Part shown: positions 7,943-15,666 of the stretch, one piece after another
Layout: every line of letters begins with the position of its first letter
Numbering within the stretch: position 1 is the first letter of the stretch
From: Rhizobium sp. L43
GTDB taxonomy: Bacteria > Pseudomonadota > Alphaproteobacteria > Rhizobiales > Rhizobiaceae
DNA: 64,000 nucleotides
Direction of reading: 5' to 3'
NCBI RefSeq assembly: GCF_002531725.1
Contig: NZ_NWSQ01000021.1
Coordinates: 1 to 64,000, forward strand
Notes under the pieces: model-generated
Database searches by the model: none
Told to the model about the DNA's origin: nothing
The model's input: the letters and a program-made list of their open reading frames with translations, nothing else
Translations under genes and position numbers: made by a program

Positions 7943-9114
7943 TATTCGAAGACGATTGTCGGCGCCGGACGCTGGACCTGGCCGGCGATCTGTTCCCAGA
8001 CCTTGGCGGCGATGCCGCGATAGATGCCGGCGACGACGCCGTTCGGCTCGGAGGCGACGAGCGGCGTGCCGGCGTCGGAGGTTTCGCGGATGTTCATCGT
8101 CAGCGGCACTTCGCCGAGGAAGGGCACGCCGATGCGCTCGGCCTCCTTGCGGGCGCCGCCATGGCCGAAGATGTCGTAGCGGGTGCCGGTATCCGGGGCG
8201 ATGAAATAGCTCATATTCTCGACGATGCCGAGCACCGGCACCTCGACCTTGCGGAACATGTTGAGGCCCTTGCGGGCATCGATCAGCGCGAGATCCTGCG
8301 GCGTCGAGACAATGACGGCGCCGGCAAGCGGCACCTGCTGGGCCATGGTCAATTGGGCGTCGCCGGTGCCGGGCGGCATGTCGACGACGAGGACGTCGAG
8401 CTCGCCCCAGGCGACTTCGCGCAGCATCTGCAACAGCGCCGATTGGACCATCGGCCCGCGCCAGATCATCGCCGTCTCCTCGTCGACAAGGAAGCCCATC
8501 GACATGACCTTGAGACCATAATTCTCCATCGGATTGATGATGCGGCCGTCGATTTGTGTCGGGCGGCCGGATATCTTCAGCAGCCGCGGCATCGAGGGAC
8601 CATAGATATCGGCATCGAGAATGCCGACACGAAGACCGTTGGCGAGCAGGCCGAGTGCGAGATTGACGGCGGTGGTCGACTTGCCGACCCCACCCTTGCC
8701 CGAGGCGACGGCGATGATCGCGCCGATGCCGGGCACGCCGATCTTGCCGGCGCGCGGCGGCTGTTGAGGCGCATGGGCGTGGCCCGCATGATCATGTTGG
8801 TGATCGTGGCCGGCATGACCGTGAGGCGGGTTCGGCCGAGTAGCGGGGGCAGCGGCGGCCGCCTTCTTGTCGGCAGTCAGTGTGACGAGGGCACCCTTGA
8901 CGCCCGGCATTTCCTTGATGACGCGCTCGGCGGCGAGCCGCATCGGCTCCAGCTCCTTGGCGCGATCGGCCGGAACGGTGATGGAGAAATAGACCTTGCC
9001 GTCGGAGATGAAGACGTCGGAGACCATGCCGAGCTCGACGATATCATGCTCGAGATCCGGTCCGCGCACGGTCTTCAGCGTTTCGAGAACCTGTTCCTTG
9101 GTGACGTCGGCCAT
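7942..9114 (-). CDS. mrp: Mrp/ApbC-family Fe-S cluster carrier ATPase
   Basis: P-loop ATPase of the Mrp/NBP35 type (390 aa), which scaffolds or transfers [4Fe-4S] clusters. An N-terminal MIP18/DUF59 domain (about 1-95, VRGPDLEHDIVELGMV) is linked by a His-rich segment (about 118-142, NPPHGHAGHDHQHDHAGHAH) to the ATPase domain with deviant Walker A GKGGVGKST. The start at 9114 is preferred over 9183 because GAGG lies 5-6 nt upstream and homologous proteins begin at this domain. The classic CxxC cluster ligands of Mrp are not present near the C-terminus in the form I would expect, which is common in alphaproteobacterial members. The His-rich linker suggests metal binding (inference). Confidence 0.9.
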   Translation of the reverse strand: MADVTKEQVLETLKTVRGPDLEHDIVELGMVSDVFISDGKVYFSITVPADRAKELEPMRLAAERVIKEMPGVKGALVTLTADKKAAAAAPATRPNPPHGHAGHDHQHDHAGHAHAPQQPPRAGKIGVPGIGAIIAVASGKGGVGKSTTAVNLALGLLANGLRVGILDADIYGPSMPRLLKISGRPTQIDGRIINPMENYGLKVMSMGFLVDEETAMIWRGPMVQSALLQMLREVAWGELDVLVVDMPPGTGDAQLTMAQQVPLAGAVIVSTPQDLALIDARKGLNMFRKVEVPVLGIVENMSYFIAPDTGTRYDIFGHGGARKEAERIGVPFLGEVPLTMNIRETSDAGTPLVASEPNGVVAGIYRGIAAKVWEQIAGQVQRPAPTIVFE

Positions 9115-9240
9115 TCCATCCTCACTGCTTGCCTGCAGAGACCACAAATAGTGGAGGCGGACGCCTTCGCCAAACGAAATCATCGTAGGGGAAATCGATT
9201 TGCCGGCTTGTAAAAAGCGCCGGGGAGAATGGGCAATCCG

Positions 9241-9284
9241 TTGCGGCCATCAAGTCCGCCGGGCTTTCGCCCTGATGGCCGCAA
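9241..9284. repeat. Perfect 12-bp inverted repeat
   Basis: Arms 9241-9252 and 9273-9284 are exact inverted copies with a 20-nt loop. They lie in the 540-nt region between mrp and the luxR gene (9115-9654), which holds no convincing ORF. A second hairpin is at 9419-9455. Neither is followed by a clear T run. Confidence 0.6.
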
Positions 9285-9418
9285 CGGTCTCCCCGAAAAC
9301 CGGCGCAATGCGGGCGAACTAGAGTAAGCCGGCAAAAAGGCCAGCAAAAAATGACGGGGAAAGACCAAATCGCCGGCAGCTGCCAAACAAGCGGTGCCAA
9401 AACGCAACAACCGCCGCC

Positions 9419-9455
9419 GACGCCGAAGGCCTACGAGAAAGGCCTCATCGGCGTC
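9419..9455. repeat. Hairpin in the mrp-luxR gap
   Basis: GACGCCGA and AGGCCT (9419-9432) pair with AGGCC and TCGGCGTC (9440-9455), giving a long GC-rich stem with a small internal bulge and 7-nt loop. It could be a weak terminator or part of an RNA; nothing else supports either. Confidence 0.45.
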
Positions 9456-9654
9456 GGGCAGCAGTGTGCCGGCCGCGCCATTTCCTGGCGCTGGTCCAAG
9501 TCCCCTCTGGGCCTCTTGGCAAAAGAGATGCAGAAAGCGTGCCAGACGGAAAATCGGCGGAAATGCTATAATGGCGGCCTGGGATGGCGCTGACGGCCAA
9601 GGATATGCCCAAGCGCTGGGCGGCCGGCGAAAGCCCGCCGCGCCTTATTGCATC

Positions 9655-10389
9655 TTATTTGATCAGGCCGATCCGCAGCGCCTTGGCGACCGCCTGGGTG
9701 CGGTTGACCGTATCGAGCTTCTTGGTGGCGCGGTTCAGGTAGTGATTGACCGTGTGCTCGGACAGGGTGAGGATCTCGGCGATCTCCGCACTGGTCTTGC
9801 CGGCCGCCGTCCAGTTGAGGCAATCGATCTCGCGGTCGGTCAGCGTGTCGGTGATGCGCGTATCGAGGTTGCGGATCTCGGCGAGCCTGTCGAACACATG
9901 GATGGCGATGTAGCAGAGTTCGCGCATCTCCGCCGGGCTGAAGGCTTCGCGGTCACCGGCGAAAGACACCGCGCCGCGCAGGCCGGAGGGCTCATGCGTC
10001 GGAAAATAGGCGCCGCGCATCATCCTGAAACGTTCGAACATTGTCACGACGAGGGCGGACTTGCCGTCGTCGCGCGCCCAGTTTTCGCGCGACATGTCGT
10101 AGTAGAACGGCCGCGCCGAGGTTCTGAGCCGCCGGAGAACCGGGCTGTTGACCAGCAGTCCCTCCTGGTCGTAGAGCGCCAGAAGCTCCGCCGGCCAGCT
10201 GGTGATGACGGTGCTGCCCTGGAGATCCAGGGAGGTGATCGGCGGCAGGTTGAGAACCATGAAGGCCCGGCTGCGATAGGCTTCCGTCACGCGTTTGAGG
10301 AAACGGAAAATATCGAACTGCGTCTTCAGGCCCGCTATCTCCTTGATATAATCATCTTCTTCCGGGGATGTTTGCGACAAGGGTGCCAT
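9655..10389 (-). CDS. LuxR-type regulator with autoinducer-binding-like domain
   Basis: Transcription factor (244 aa) with an N-terminal region resembling the autoinducer-binding domain (about 20-165) and a C-terminal LuxR/GerE helix-turn-helix (about 178-240: LTDREIDCLNWTAAGKTSAE, then ILTLSEHTVNHYLNRATKKL). No luxI-type synthase is adjacent. In the ligand domain the usual Asp-Pro pair after the Tyr-containing helix reads NSP (LLVNSPVLRR), and the following Trp position is Tyr, so AHL binding is doubtful. The start is the ATG at 10389; a GTG one codon upstream is possible. Confidence 0.8.
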   Translation of the reverse strand: MAPLSQTSPEEDDYIKEIAGLKTQFDIFRFLKRVTEAYRSRAFMVLNLPPITSLDLQGSTVITSWPAELLALYDQEGLLVNSPVLRRLRTSARPFYYDMSRENWARDDGKSALVVTMFERFRMMRGAYFPTHEPSGLRGAVSFAGDREAFSPAEMRELCYIAIHVFDRLAEIRNLDTRITDTLTDREIDCLNWTAAGKTSAEIAEILTLSEHTVNHYLNRATKKLDTVNRTQAVAKALRIGLIK

Positions 10390-10618
10390 CACATTTCTTC
10401 ATCTTCGGCAGAGCAGCCGGTTCGATTGTATCGGGGAATGACGATCGCTGATTGGATCAAACGGAGCCGGCCTCGGCGTGCAGCATTCGGCCGGTGAGTG
10501 GTTGTCGATTTCGCGGACTATTTGCAGTTGTCGTGATTCGCCGGCAAATCTCAATATCGCCCTCATCATAAGCATGCTCTCCGAATCGCGTTCGGCAAGG
10601 GCGGAGCGCAATTTTCCG

Positions 10619-11416
10619 TCAGCGGCGCGGGCCGAGGCGGATGCGCATGCCTTCCATAATCCTCCCAGCTGCCCGCTGAACGGGAACGGCCCATTGGCGC
10701 AGAAGTTCCATCGACAGGCGATAGGCCGGGCCGGTGATCGAAATGCCGCCGATAAAAGTCCGATCCTCCGACCAGACGGGCGCGGCAACGCAGCGGATAC
10801 CGGCCTCATGCTCCTCGCGGTCGAAGGCATAACCCTCTACGGCGATCTCGCGGATTTCGGCAAGCAGCGTTTCGGCTGAGACATGGGTCGAGGCGGTAAA
10901 GCGGGTGAAGCTCAGATCGGCAAGGAGATCGGCGAGGAGATCGGCGGGAAGCAGCGAAAGGGCGGCCTTGCCGACGCCGGTGCAGTAACAGGGCGAAGCA
11001 TTGCCGATCTGCGAATACATGCGCACCGGCTGACGGCCGTCGACCTTATCGAGATAGATGATCGACTGGCCTCTGAGAACCCCGAGATGCACGGTCTCGC
11101 CGGTCGCCTGCTGCAGTTCGGCGAGGTGCGGTTCGGCAATCAGGCGGAATTCATTGCGCGCCCAGCTGCGGGCGGCAAAATCGAGCAGGCGCAGGCCCGG
11201 CGCATAACGGCCGTCGCCGTCGAGTTCGAGCAGCCCCTCCTCCACCAGGTGGCTCAGCTGGCGATGCAATGTGCCGCGCGGCTGGCCGGCAAGGGCGAGG
11301 ATATCGGTGAAACGCAGCGGGCCATCCGCATGGGTGACGAGATCGAGCAGAACCATGAGTTTGCCGAGCGTGCCGGTCTCGCGTGCCTGCGCTATGCCGT
11401 CGCCGCTTGAATTCAT
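10619..11416 (-). CDS. IclR-family transcriptional regulator of the adjacent galactonate-type operon
   Basis: 265-aa IclR-type regulator: N-terminal winged helix (about 12-70, GTLGKLMVLLDLVTHADGPL then RFTDILALAGQPRGTLHRQL) and a C-terminal effector domain (about 85-260, with GETVHLGVLRGQSIIYLDKV and RCVAAPVW). Transcribed away from the SDR-dgoK-dgoA-SMP30 operon. A longer frame exists upstream (to 11656), but the ATG at 11416 is right: the minus-strand promoter -35/-10 lies at 11445-11473, putting the start of transcription near 11438. Probably represses or activates the operon in response to a sugar acid and regulates itself through the shared palindromes. Confidence 0.88.
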   Translation of the reverse strand: MNSSGDGIAQARETGTLGKLMVLLDLVTHADGPLRFTDILALAGQPRGTLHRQLSHLVEEGLLELDGDGRYAPGLRLLDFAARSWARNEFRLIAEPHLAELQQATGETVHLGVLRGQSIIYLDKVDGRQPVRMYSQIGNASPCYCTGVGKAALSLLPADLLADLLADLSFTRFTASTHVSAETLLAEIREIAVEGYAFDREEHEAGIRCVAAPVWSEDRTFIGGISITGPAYRLSMELLRQWAVPVQRAAGRIMEGMRIRLGPRR

Positions 11417-11430
11417 CGTCCCATCCACCC

Positions 11431-11460
11431 TTGACAGAAAGGGCAGCATAATTGGATAAT
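11431..11460 (+). promoter_or_regulatory. Promoter of the SDR-dgoK-dgoA-SMP30 operon
   Basis: TTGACA at 11431-11436 and GATAAT at 11455-11460 with an 18-nt spacer, about 60 nt before the SDR start. The -10 lies inside a TGGA/TCCA palindrome (11453-11464). Confidence 0.6.
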
Positions 11461-11473
11461 TCCATATAGTCAA
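11445..11473 (-). promoter_or_regulatory. Promoter of the IclR-type regulator gene
   Basis: On the minus strand TTGACT (11468-11473) and TATGCT (11445-11450) with a 17-nt spacer. It overlaps face-to-face with the plus-strand promoter, so the two transcripts must compete or be co-regulated. Confidence 0.6.
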
Positions 11474-11494
11474 ATTAAGTTCCAAATAATGGAA
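11453..11494. promoter_or_regulatory. Two palindromic operators, candidate IclR-type binding sites
   Basis: Palindrome 1 (11453-11464) has TGGA and TCCA half-sites around TAAT; palindrome 2 (11480-11494) has TTCCA and TGGAA around AATAA. Both resemble the TGGAA/TTCCA half-sites known for IclR-family regulators. Site 1 covers the -10 of the plus promoter and the spacer of the minus promoter; site 2 is just downstream of the plus-strand start. The arrangement suits repression of both directions (inference). Confidence 0.6.
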
Positions 11495-11519
11495 TAATGG
11501 TGGGGAGGCGCCGCTGACG

Positions 11520-12299
11520 ATGACAACGAACCTGATGCCGGCAGCACAATTTCCCGAGTTCAAAGACCGAACCGTACTGGTGACCGGCGGCGGATCGGGC
11601 ATCGGCGCTGCGATCGTCGAAGGTTTCGCACGCCAGGGCGCCAAGGCGTCGTTCATCGATATCGCCGAAGCCGCAGGTCAAGAGCTTGCCGAGAGGCTGT
11701 CACAGGAGACGGCGCATCCGGTCTCCTTCCACCATGCCGACCTGCGCGACATCGAGGCAATCCGGCACACGGTCGATACCGTCATTGCCAATTCAGGGCC
11801 GATCCGCGTGCTGGTCAACAATGCCGCCTGGGACGACCGCCATGAATTCGACGACGTGACCGAGGCCTATTGGGACAACAACCAGGCGGTCAACCTGCGG
11901 CATGTGTTCTTCACCTCGCAGGCAGTAGTGCCGTCGATGCGGACGGCCGGCGGCGGGGCGATCATCAATATGTCGTCGATCGCCTTCAAACTGAACATGG
12001 GCGGTTTTCCCTCCTATGCGGCGGCGAAGGCTGCGGTCGTTGGGCTGACGAAGAGCTTGGCGGGCAGGCTCGGGCCGGACAATATCCGGGTCAACTGCAT
12101 CCTGCCCGGCATGGTCGTCACCGAACGGCAGATGCAGCTCTGGCTGACCGAAGAGAGCATCGCGCGCTCGGTCGAGGACCAGTGCCTGAAAATCCCGCTG
12201 AAGCCCGACGCGATCGTCGGTCCCTGCCTGTTTCTTGCATCCGACTGCGCGGCGGCGATGACCGCCCAGTCCCTGATTGTCGATGGAGGCGTTCTGTAA
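11520..12299 (+). CDS. SDR-family sugar dehydrogenase (galactose dehydrogenase-like)
   Basis: NAD(P)-dependent short-chain dehydrogenase/reductase (259 aa). Cofactor motif TGGGSGIG (about 21-28), NNAAW (about 100-104), Ser in INMSSIAF (about 143-150) and the YAAAK catalytic pair (about 162-166). First gene of the operon; its stop overlaps the dgoK start by 1 nt. With a downstream lactonase, KDGal kinase and aldolase, oxidation of D-galactose or a related aldose (D-fucose, L-arabinose) to its lactone is the most probable reaction. The SDR family alone does not fix the substrate. Confidence 0.85.
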   Translation: MTTNLMPAAQFPEFKDRTVLVTGGGSGIGAAIVEGFARQGAKASFIDIAEAAGQELAERLSQETAHPVSFHHADLRDIEAIRHTVDTVIANSGPIRVLVNNAAWDDRHEFDDVTEAYWDNNQAVNLRHVFFTSQAVVPSMRTAGGGAIINMSSIAFKLNMGGFPSYAAAKAAVVGLTKSLAGRLGPDNIRVNCILPGMVVTERQMQLWLTEESIARSVEDQCLKIPLKPDAIVGPCLFLASDCAAAMTAQSLIVDGGVL

Positions 12300-13213
12300 T
12301 GGCTAATCCCGCTTATGTCGCGGTGGACTGGGGCACCAGCAGTTTCCGGCTCTGGCTGATCGGCAAAGACGGCAGCATCCTTGCCGAACGCCGTAGCGGC
12401 GAAGGCATGACGAGCGCTGCAAAAACCGGCTTCTCCCAGGTGCTTGCCGGCCACCTCACGGCCGTCGAGGCGCCGGAAAACCTGCCGGTGATCGTCTGCG
12501 GCATGGCCGGCGCACGGCAAGGCTGGGTCGAGGCCGGTTATATCGACGTGCCGGCCCCGCTCGCATCGATCCTCACCGGAGCGGTCTCCGTGCCGGGCGA
12601 AAGCCGCGACATCCGCATCCTGCCGGGCCTTGCCCAGCGGGATATCGCCACGCCCGACGTCATGCGCGGCGAGGAAACCCAGCTTCTCGGCGCACTCGGC
12701 ACCGCAAGCTCGGGCGCGCAGGCGGTCTGCATGCCGGGCACGCATTCGAAATGGGTGCATATCAGGGATAGCAGGGTCACCGGCTTTTCGACCTTCATGA
12801 CCGGCGAGCTTTTCGACGTCATCAGCAAACACACGATCCTGTCGCATGCCGTTGCCGGTGCCGAGGAACAGCCGGCGGACGCGGCGGCCTTCGAGGCGGC
12901 GGTATCGGCGGCTTTCGCCCGGCCGGCACTTGCCTCCAACCTGCTCTTTGCCGCCCGCTCCGGCCAACTGCTGCACGGCATCTCGGCTGCATCAGCCCAA
13001 GCCCGGCTTTCCGGCACGCTGATCGGCCTCGAAATCGCCGGCGCACTGCAGGATGCGGCCAACTCAGACATCACCCTCGTCGCTTCCGGGCGCCTGCAGG
13101 CGCTCTACGAACAGGCCTTCAAAACCCTCGCCCTTGCCTTCACCGCCATCGATGCGGACGCCGCCGTGCGCCGCGGACTTTCGGCCGCTGCCGAAACCAT
13201 CTGGCCGAACTGA
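12299..13213 (+). CDS. dgoK: 2-dehydro-3-deoxygalactonokinase
   Basis: Kinase (304 aa) that phosphorylates 2-keto-3-deoxygalactonate at O6. The DgoK signature is clear: YVAVDWGTSSFRLWL at residues 5-19 (phosphate-1 loop), VICGMAGARQGWVEA (about 64-78), GEETQLLGAL and MPGTHSKWV (about 145-153). The ATG at 12299 uses the last base of the preceding TAA (TAATG), pointing to translational coupling. Length is normal for the family. Confidence 0.93.
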   Translation: MANPAYVAVDWGTSSFRLWLIGKDGSILAERRSGEGMTSAAKTGFSQVLAGHLTAVEAPENLPVIVCGMAGARQGWVEAGYIDVPAPLASILTGAVSVPGESRDIRILPGLAQRDIATPDVMRGEETQLLGALGTASSGAQAVCMPGTHSKWVHIRDSRVTGFSTFMTGELFDVISKHTILSHAVAGAEEQPADAAAFEAAVSAAFARPALASNLLFAARSGQLLHGISAASAQARLSGTLIGLEIAGALQDAANSDITLVASGRLQALYEQAFKTLALAFTAIDADAAVRRGLSAAAETIWPN

Positions 13214-13226
13214 GAAAGCCGACACG

Positions 13227-13868
13227 ATGAACCGTATTCCCTTCCCCGCCATGAAGCGCCCGCTGATCGCCATCCTTCGCGGCATCCGGCCCGACGAGAC
13301 CGAGAGCATCGTCGGCGCCCTGATCGACCATGGCCTGACGGCGATCGAGATCCCGCTCAATTCGCCGGAACCGTTCAAATCCATCGAGATCGCCGCGAAG
13401 ATGGCGCCGGCCGAGGTGCTGATCGGCGCCGGCACGGTGCTGACGGTCGAGGCGGTCGACAGCCTGAATGCGGCCGGCGGCAAGCTGCTGGTCACGCCGA
13501 ATGTCGAGCCCGAGGTGATCATCCGGGCGCGCGACTATGGCATGGTAACCATGCCCGGCGTCTTCACCCCGACCGAGGCGCTGGCTGCGGCACGCGCCGG
13601 TGCCACCGGTCTCAAATTTTTTCCGGCGAGCGTGCTTGGCCCGTCCGGCATCACGGCGATCCGGGCCATCCTGCCGCCGGAGTTGACGATTGCCGCCGTC
13701 GGCGGCGTATCGGACAAGAATTTCAGCGATTATACCAAGGCCGGCATCTTCTCCTTCGGCCTCGGCACCAGCCTCTACAAGCCGGGAATGACCGCCTCAG
13801 AGGTTGCCGAGCGCGCCAAGGCGACCATTTACGCCTATGATGCAGCCATTGGGAGCGCGAGCGTATGA
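13227..13868 (+). CDS. dgoA: 2-dehydro-3-deoxy-6-phosphogalactonate aldolase
   Basis: Class I aldolase (213 aa) that splits KDPGal to pyruvate and glyceraldehyde 3-phosphate. KDPG/KDPGal features: LIAILRGIRPDE near the N-terminus, the GAGTVLT segment (about 70), the Schiff-base Lys in LKFFPASVLGPSG (about 130) and the GGVSDKNFSDY phosphate loop. Starts 13 nt after dgoK; its TGA overlaps the next ATG in ATGA (13865-13868). Confidence 0.93.
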   Translation: MNRIPFPAMKRPLIAILRGIRPDETESIVGALIDHGLTAIEIPLNSPEPFKSIEIAAKMAPAEVLIGAGTVLTVEAVDSLNAAGGKLLVTPNVEPEVIIRARDYGMVTMPGVFTPTEALAAARAGATGLKFFPASVLGPSGITAIRAILPPELTIAAVGGVSDKNFSDYTKAGIFSFGLGTSLYKPGMTASEVAERAKATIYAYDAAIGSASV

Positions 13869-14752
13869 CCGATATTTATGAGTTCGAGGGCAAAACCCTC
13901 TGCAACACCAACTCCGTTCTCGGCGAAGGCCCGACCTATGATCCGGACAGCAATACGGTCTGGTGGTTCAACATCCTCGGCAAGGAACTGCACGAGCTCA
14001 ATCTTTCGACAAATGCGAAAAAGGTGCACCCGTTGCCGGCCATGGCAAGCGTGCTTGCCCGTATCGACGCCGGACGGCAGCTGATCGCGACGGAGGAAGG
14101 GCTGTTCGTGCGCGATGTGGCGAGCGGCAATCTCACCTTCTATGCGGCGCTCGAAAACGACAAGCCGGAAAACCGTTCGAACGACGGCCGTACCCATCCT
14201 TCCGGTGCGCTGTGGATCGGCACGATGAGCAAGCGGGCGGAAAACCAGGCCGGCGCCATCTATCATGTCGCCGGCGGCAAGGTGACGAAGATCTTCAACG
14301 GCATCAGCATCCCGAATTCGATCTGCTTCTCGCCTGACGGCACGATCGGCTATTATACGGACTCCCGCCTCAACCGGCTGATGCGCGTGATGGTCGATCC
14401 GCAGACCGGCCTGCCCGCGGGCGAGCCGATCGTGCTGGTCGACAGCGCCAACGAGCCCGGCGACATCGACGGCTCGGTGGTCGATGCCGACGGTTATATC
14501 TGGAATTCGCGCTGGGGTGCCGGCGTCGTCGACCGCTATAGTCCCGATGGCCTGCGCATCTCGCGCTACAAGGTGCCCGCTGTTCAGCCCTCCTGCCCTG
14601 CCTTCATCGGTGTCAACGCCGACCGGCTGGCGGTGACCACCGCCTGGGAGGGCCTCGATGAGGATGCCCGTTCGGCGCAGCCCAGTGCCGGCGCGCTGCT
14701 CGAACTCGGCATCGACGTCAAGGGCGTGTTCGATCCGGTCTATGTGATTTGA
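13865..14752 (+). CDS. SMP-30/gluconolactonase-family sugar lactonase
   Basis: Six-bladed beta-propeller lactonase (295 aa), Ca2+/Zn2+-dependent family. Metal-ligand motifs are visible: Glu in VLGEGPTYD (about 18-26), Asn in RSNDGRTHPSGALWIGTM (about 103-120), NSICFSPDG (about 153) and the Asp in DGSVVDADGYIWNSRWG. Overlaps dgoA by 4 nt. In this operon it most likely hydrolyses galactono-lactone (or a similar aldonolactone) to the acid, linking the SDR to the kinase/aldolase. The galactonate dehydratase needed in between is not in the operon. Confidence 0.87.
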   Translation: MTDIYEFEGKTLCNTNSVLGEGPTYDPDSNTVWWFNILGKELHELNLSTNAKKVHPLPAMASVLARIDAGRQLIATEEGLFVRDVASGNLTFYAALENDKPENRSNDGRTHPSGALWIGTMSKRAENQAGAIYHVAGGKVTKIFNGISIPNSICFSPDGTIGYYTDSRLNRLMRVMVDPQTGLPAGEPIVLVDSANEPGDIDGSVVDADGYIWNSRWGAGVVDRYSPDGLRISRYKVPAVQPSCPAFIGVNADRLAVTTAWEGLDEDARSAQPSAGALLELGIDVKGVFDPVYVI

Positions 14753-14790
14753 CGCGGAGCGATCCGCATTTGTTTGCCGGCGGCAATCAG

Positions 14791-14816
14791 AGGCGCTCCC
14801 GACCGGGGCGCCTTTT
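14791..14816 (+). terminator. Terminator of the dgo-type operon
   Basis: AGGCGC-CCC pairs with GGG-GCGCCT (one bulged T), followed by TTTT, about 40 nt past the lactonase stop. Confidence 0.75.
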
Positions 14817-14986
14817 CTCGTTCCGGTGGCTGTCCCCTGATAACTGTTCCGTGAAAATCGAGAAATTTTCCGTGTTTTCAACCGGAACCAATCGGCGCAC
14901 CAGTCATTGTCCCTTCGAACCGACACGGCAATGACTAGAGCGTTGCCGGGTCAGCAATCACTCTAGGGAAAATGAAGGTAGTCGAA

Positions 14987-15595
14987 ATGACACGCAAACT
15001 CTTGACGACCGTTGCCGCTGGCGCACTGTTTGCCACGGCTTTCGCACCGGCGGCATTCTCGCAGACAGCCCCGCAGCCGGCCGATCCAGCCGCTCCGACG
15101 CAGGCGGCTCCCGCCGATCCGGCAGCACCGAAGCCGCCGATCACCCCTGACGTCACCAAGCCCGCAGGCGATGCCGCACAGGCCCCGGCCGCAGCACCGA
15201 CGGCAGACACGGCCCAGGCCGGCTATATCACGGAGCAGGCTCCGGATCAGGTCAGCGCCAACACCTATATCGGCCAGTCGGTCTATAACGGCAACAATGA
15301 AAGTATCGGCAGCGTCAACGACCTGATCATGAAGAAGGATGGCGGCTTGGTTGCTGCGATCATCGGCGTCGGCGGCTTCCTCGGCATTGGCGAAAAGAAC
15401 GTCGCCGTGCCGATGGACAAGATCACCGTCGCCCAGAACACCCAGGACGGCAGCGTCAAGCTGACGACAAGCGAAACGGCTGAATCGCTGAAGGCCGCAC
15501 CTGAGTTCAAGACGCTGGCCATGCAGTCGGCGGAAAAGGCCCCGGCTGCGACCGGCACCGATACCACGGCGACCGGCTCGACCACGCCTAAGTAA
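14987..15595 (+). CDS. Exported PRC-barrel domain protein
   Basis: 202-aa protein: Sec signal peptide (about 1-23, cleaved after AAFSQ or nearby), a Pro/Ala-rich linker (about 24-75, QPADPAAPTQAAPADPAAPK), and one PRC-barrel domain (about 88-165, with YIGQSVYNGNNESIGSVNDL and AAIIGVGGFLGIGEKNVAVP). PRC-barrel exported proteins are common in rhizobia; their role is unknown. The ATG at 14987 is preferred to 14972, because GAAGGTAG precedes it and it opens a clean signal peptide. A terminator follows at once. Confidence 0.88.
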   Translation: MTRKLLTTVAAGALFATAFAPAAFSQTAPQPADPAAPTQAAPADPAAPKPPITPDVTKPAGDAAQAPAAAPTADTAQAGYITEQAPDQVSANTYIGQSVYNGNNESIGSVNDLIMKKDGGLVAAIIGVGGFLGIGEKNVAVPMDKITVAQNTQDGSVKLTTSETAESLKAAPEFKTLAMQSAEKAPAATGTDTTATGSTTPK

Positions 15596-15619
15596 ACCGC
15601 GCGCGGTAATATAGCGTAG

Positions 15620-15647
15620 GCGATGGCGCTCCCAGGGGCGCCATCGC
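15620..15647. terminator. Terminator between convergent genes
   Basis: GCGATGGCGC pairs with GCGCCATCGC and is followed by TTTTT on the plus strand. It serves the PRC-barrel gene, and may also act for the facing GGDEF-EAL gene. Confidence 0.8.
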
Positions 15648-15666
15648 TTTTTGCTATGCCATCGCT

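Noticed and set aside
9351..9593. Possible 80-aa plus-strand ORF
   Set aside because: No credible start context or similarity; it crosses the hairpin at 9419-9455.
10619..11656. 345-aa version of the IclR regulator
   Set aside because: The extra 80 residues lie upstream of the predicted transcription start and overlap the divergent SDR gene; no ribosome site at 11656.
11870..12298. N-terminal extension of the dgoK frame
   Set aside because: It runs in the wrong frame through the SDR gene; the DgoK signature starts right after the ATG at 12299.
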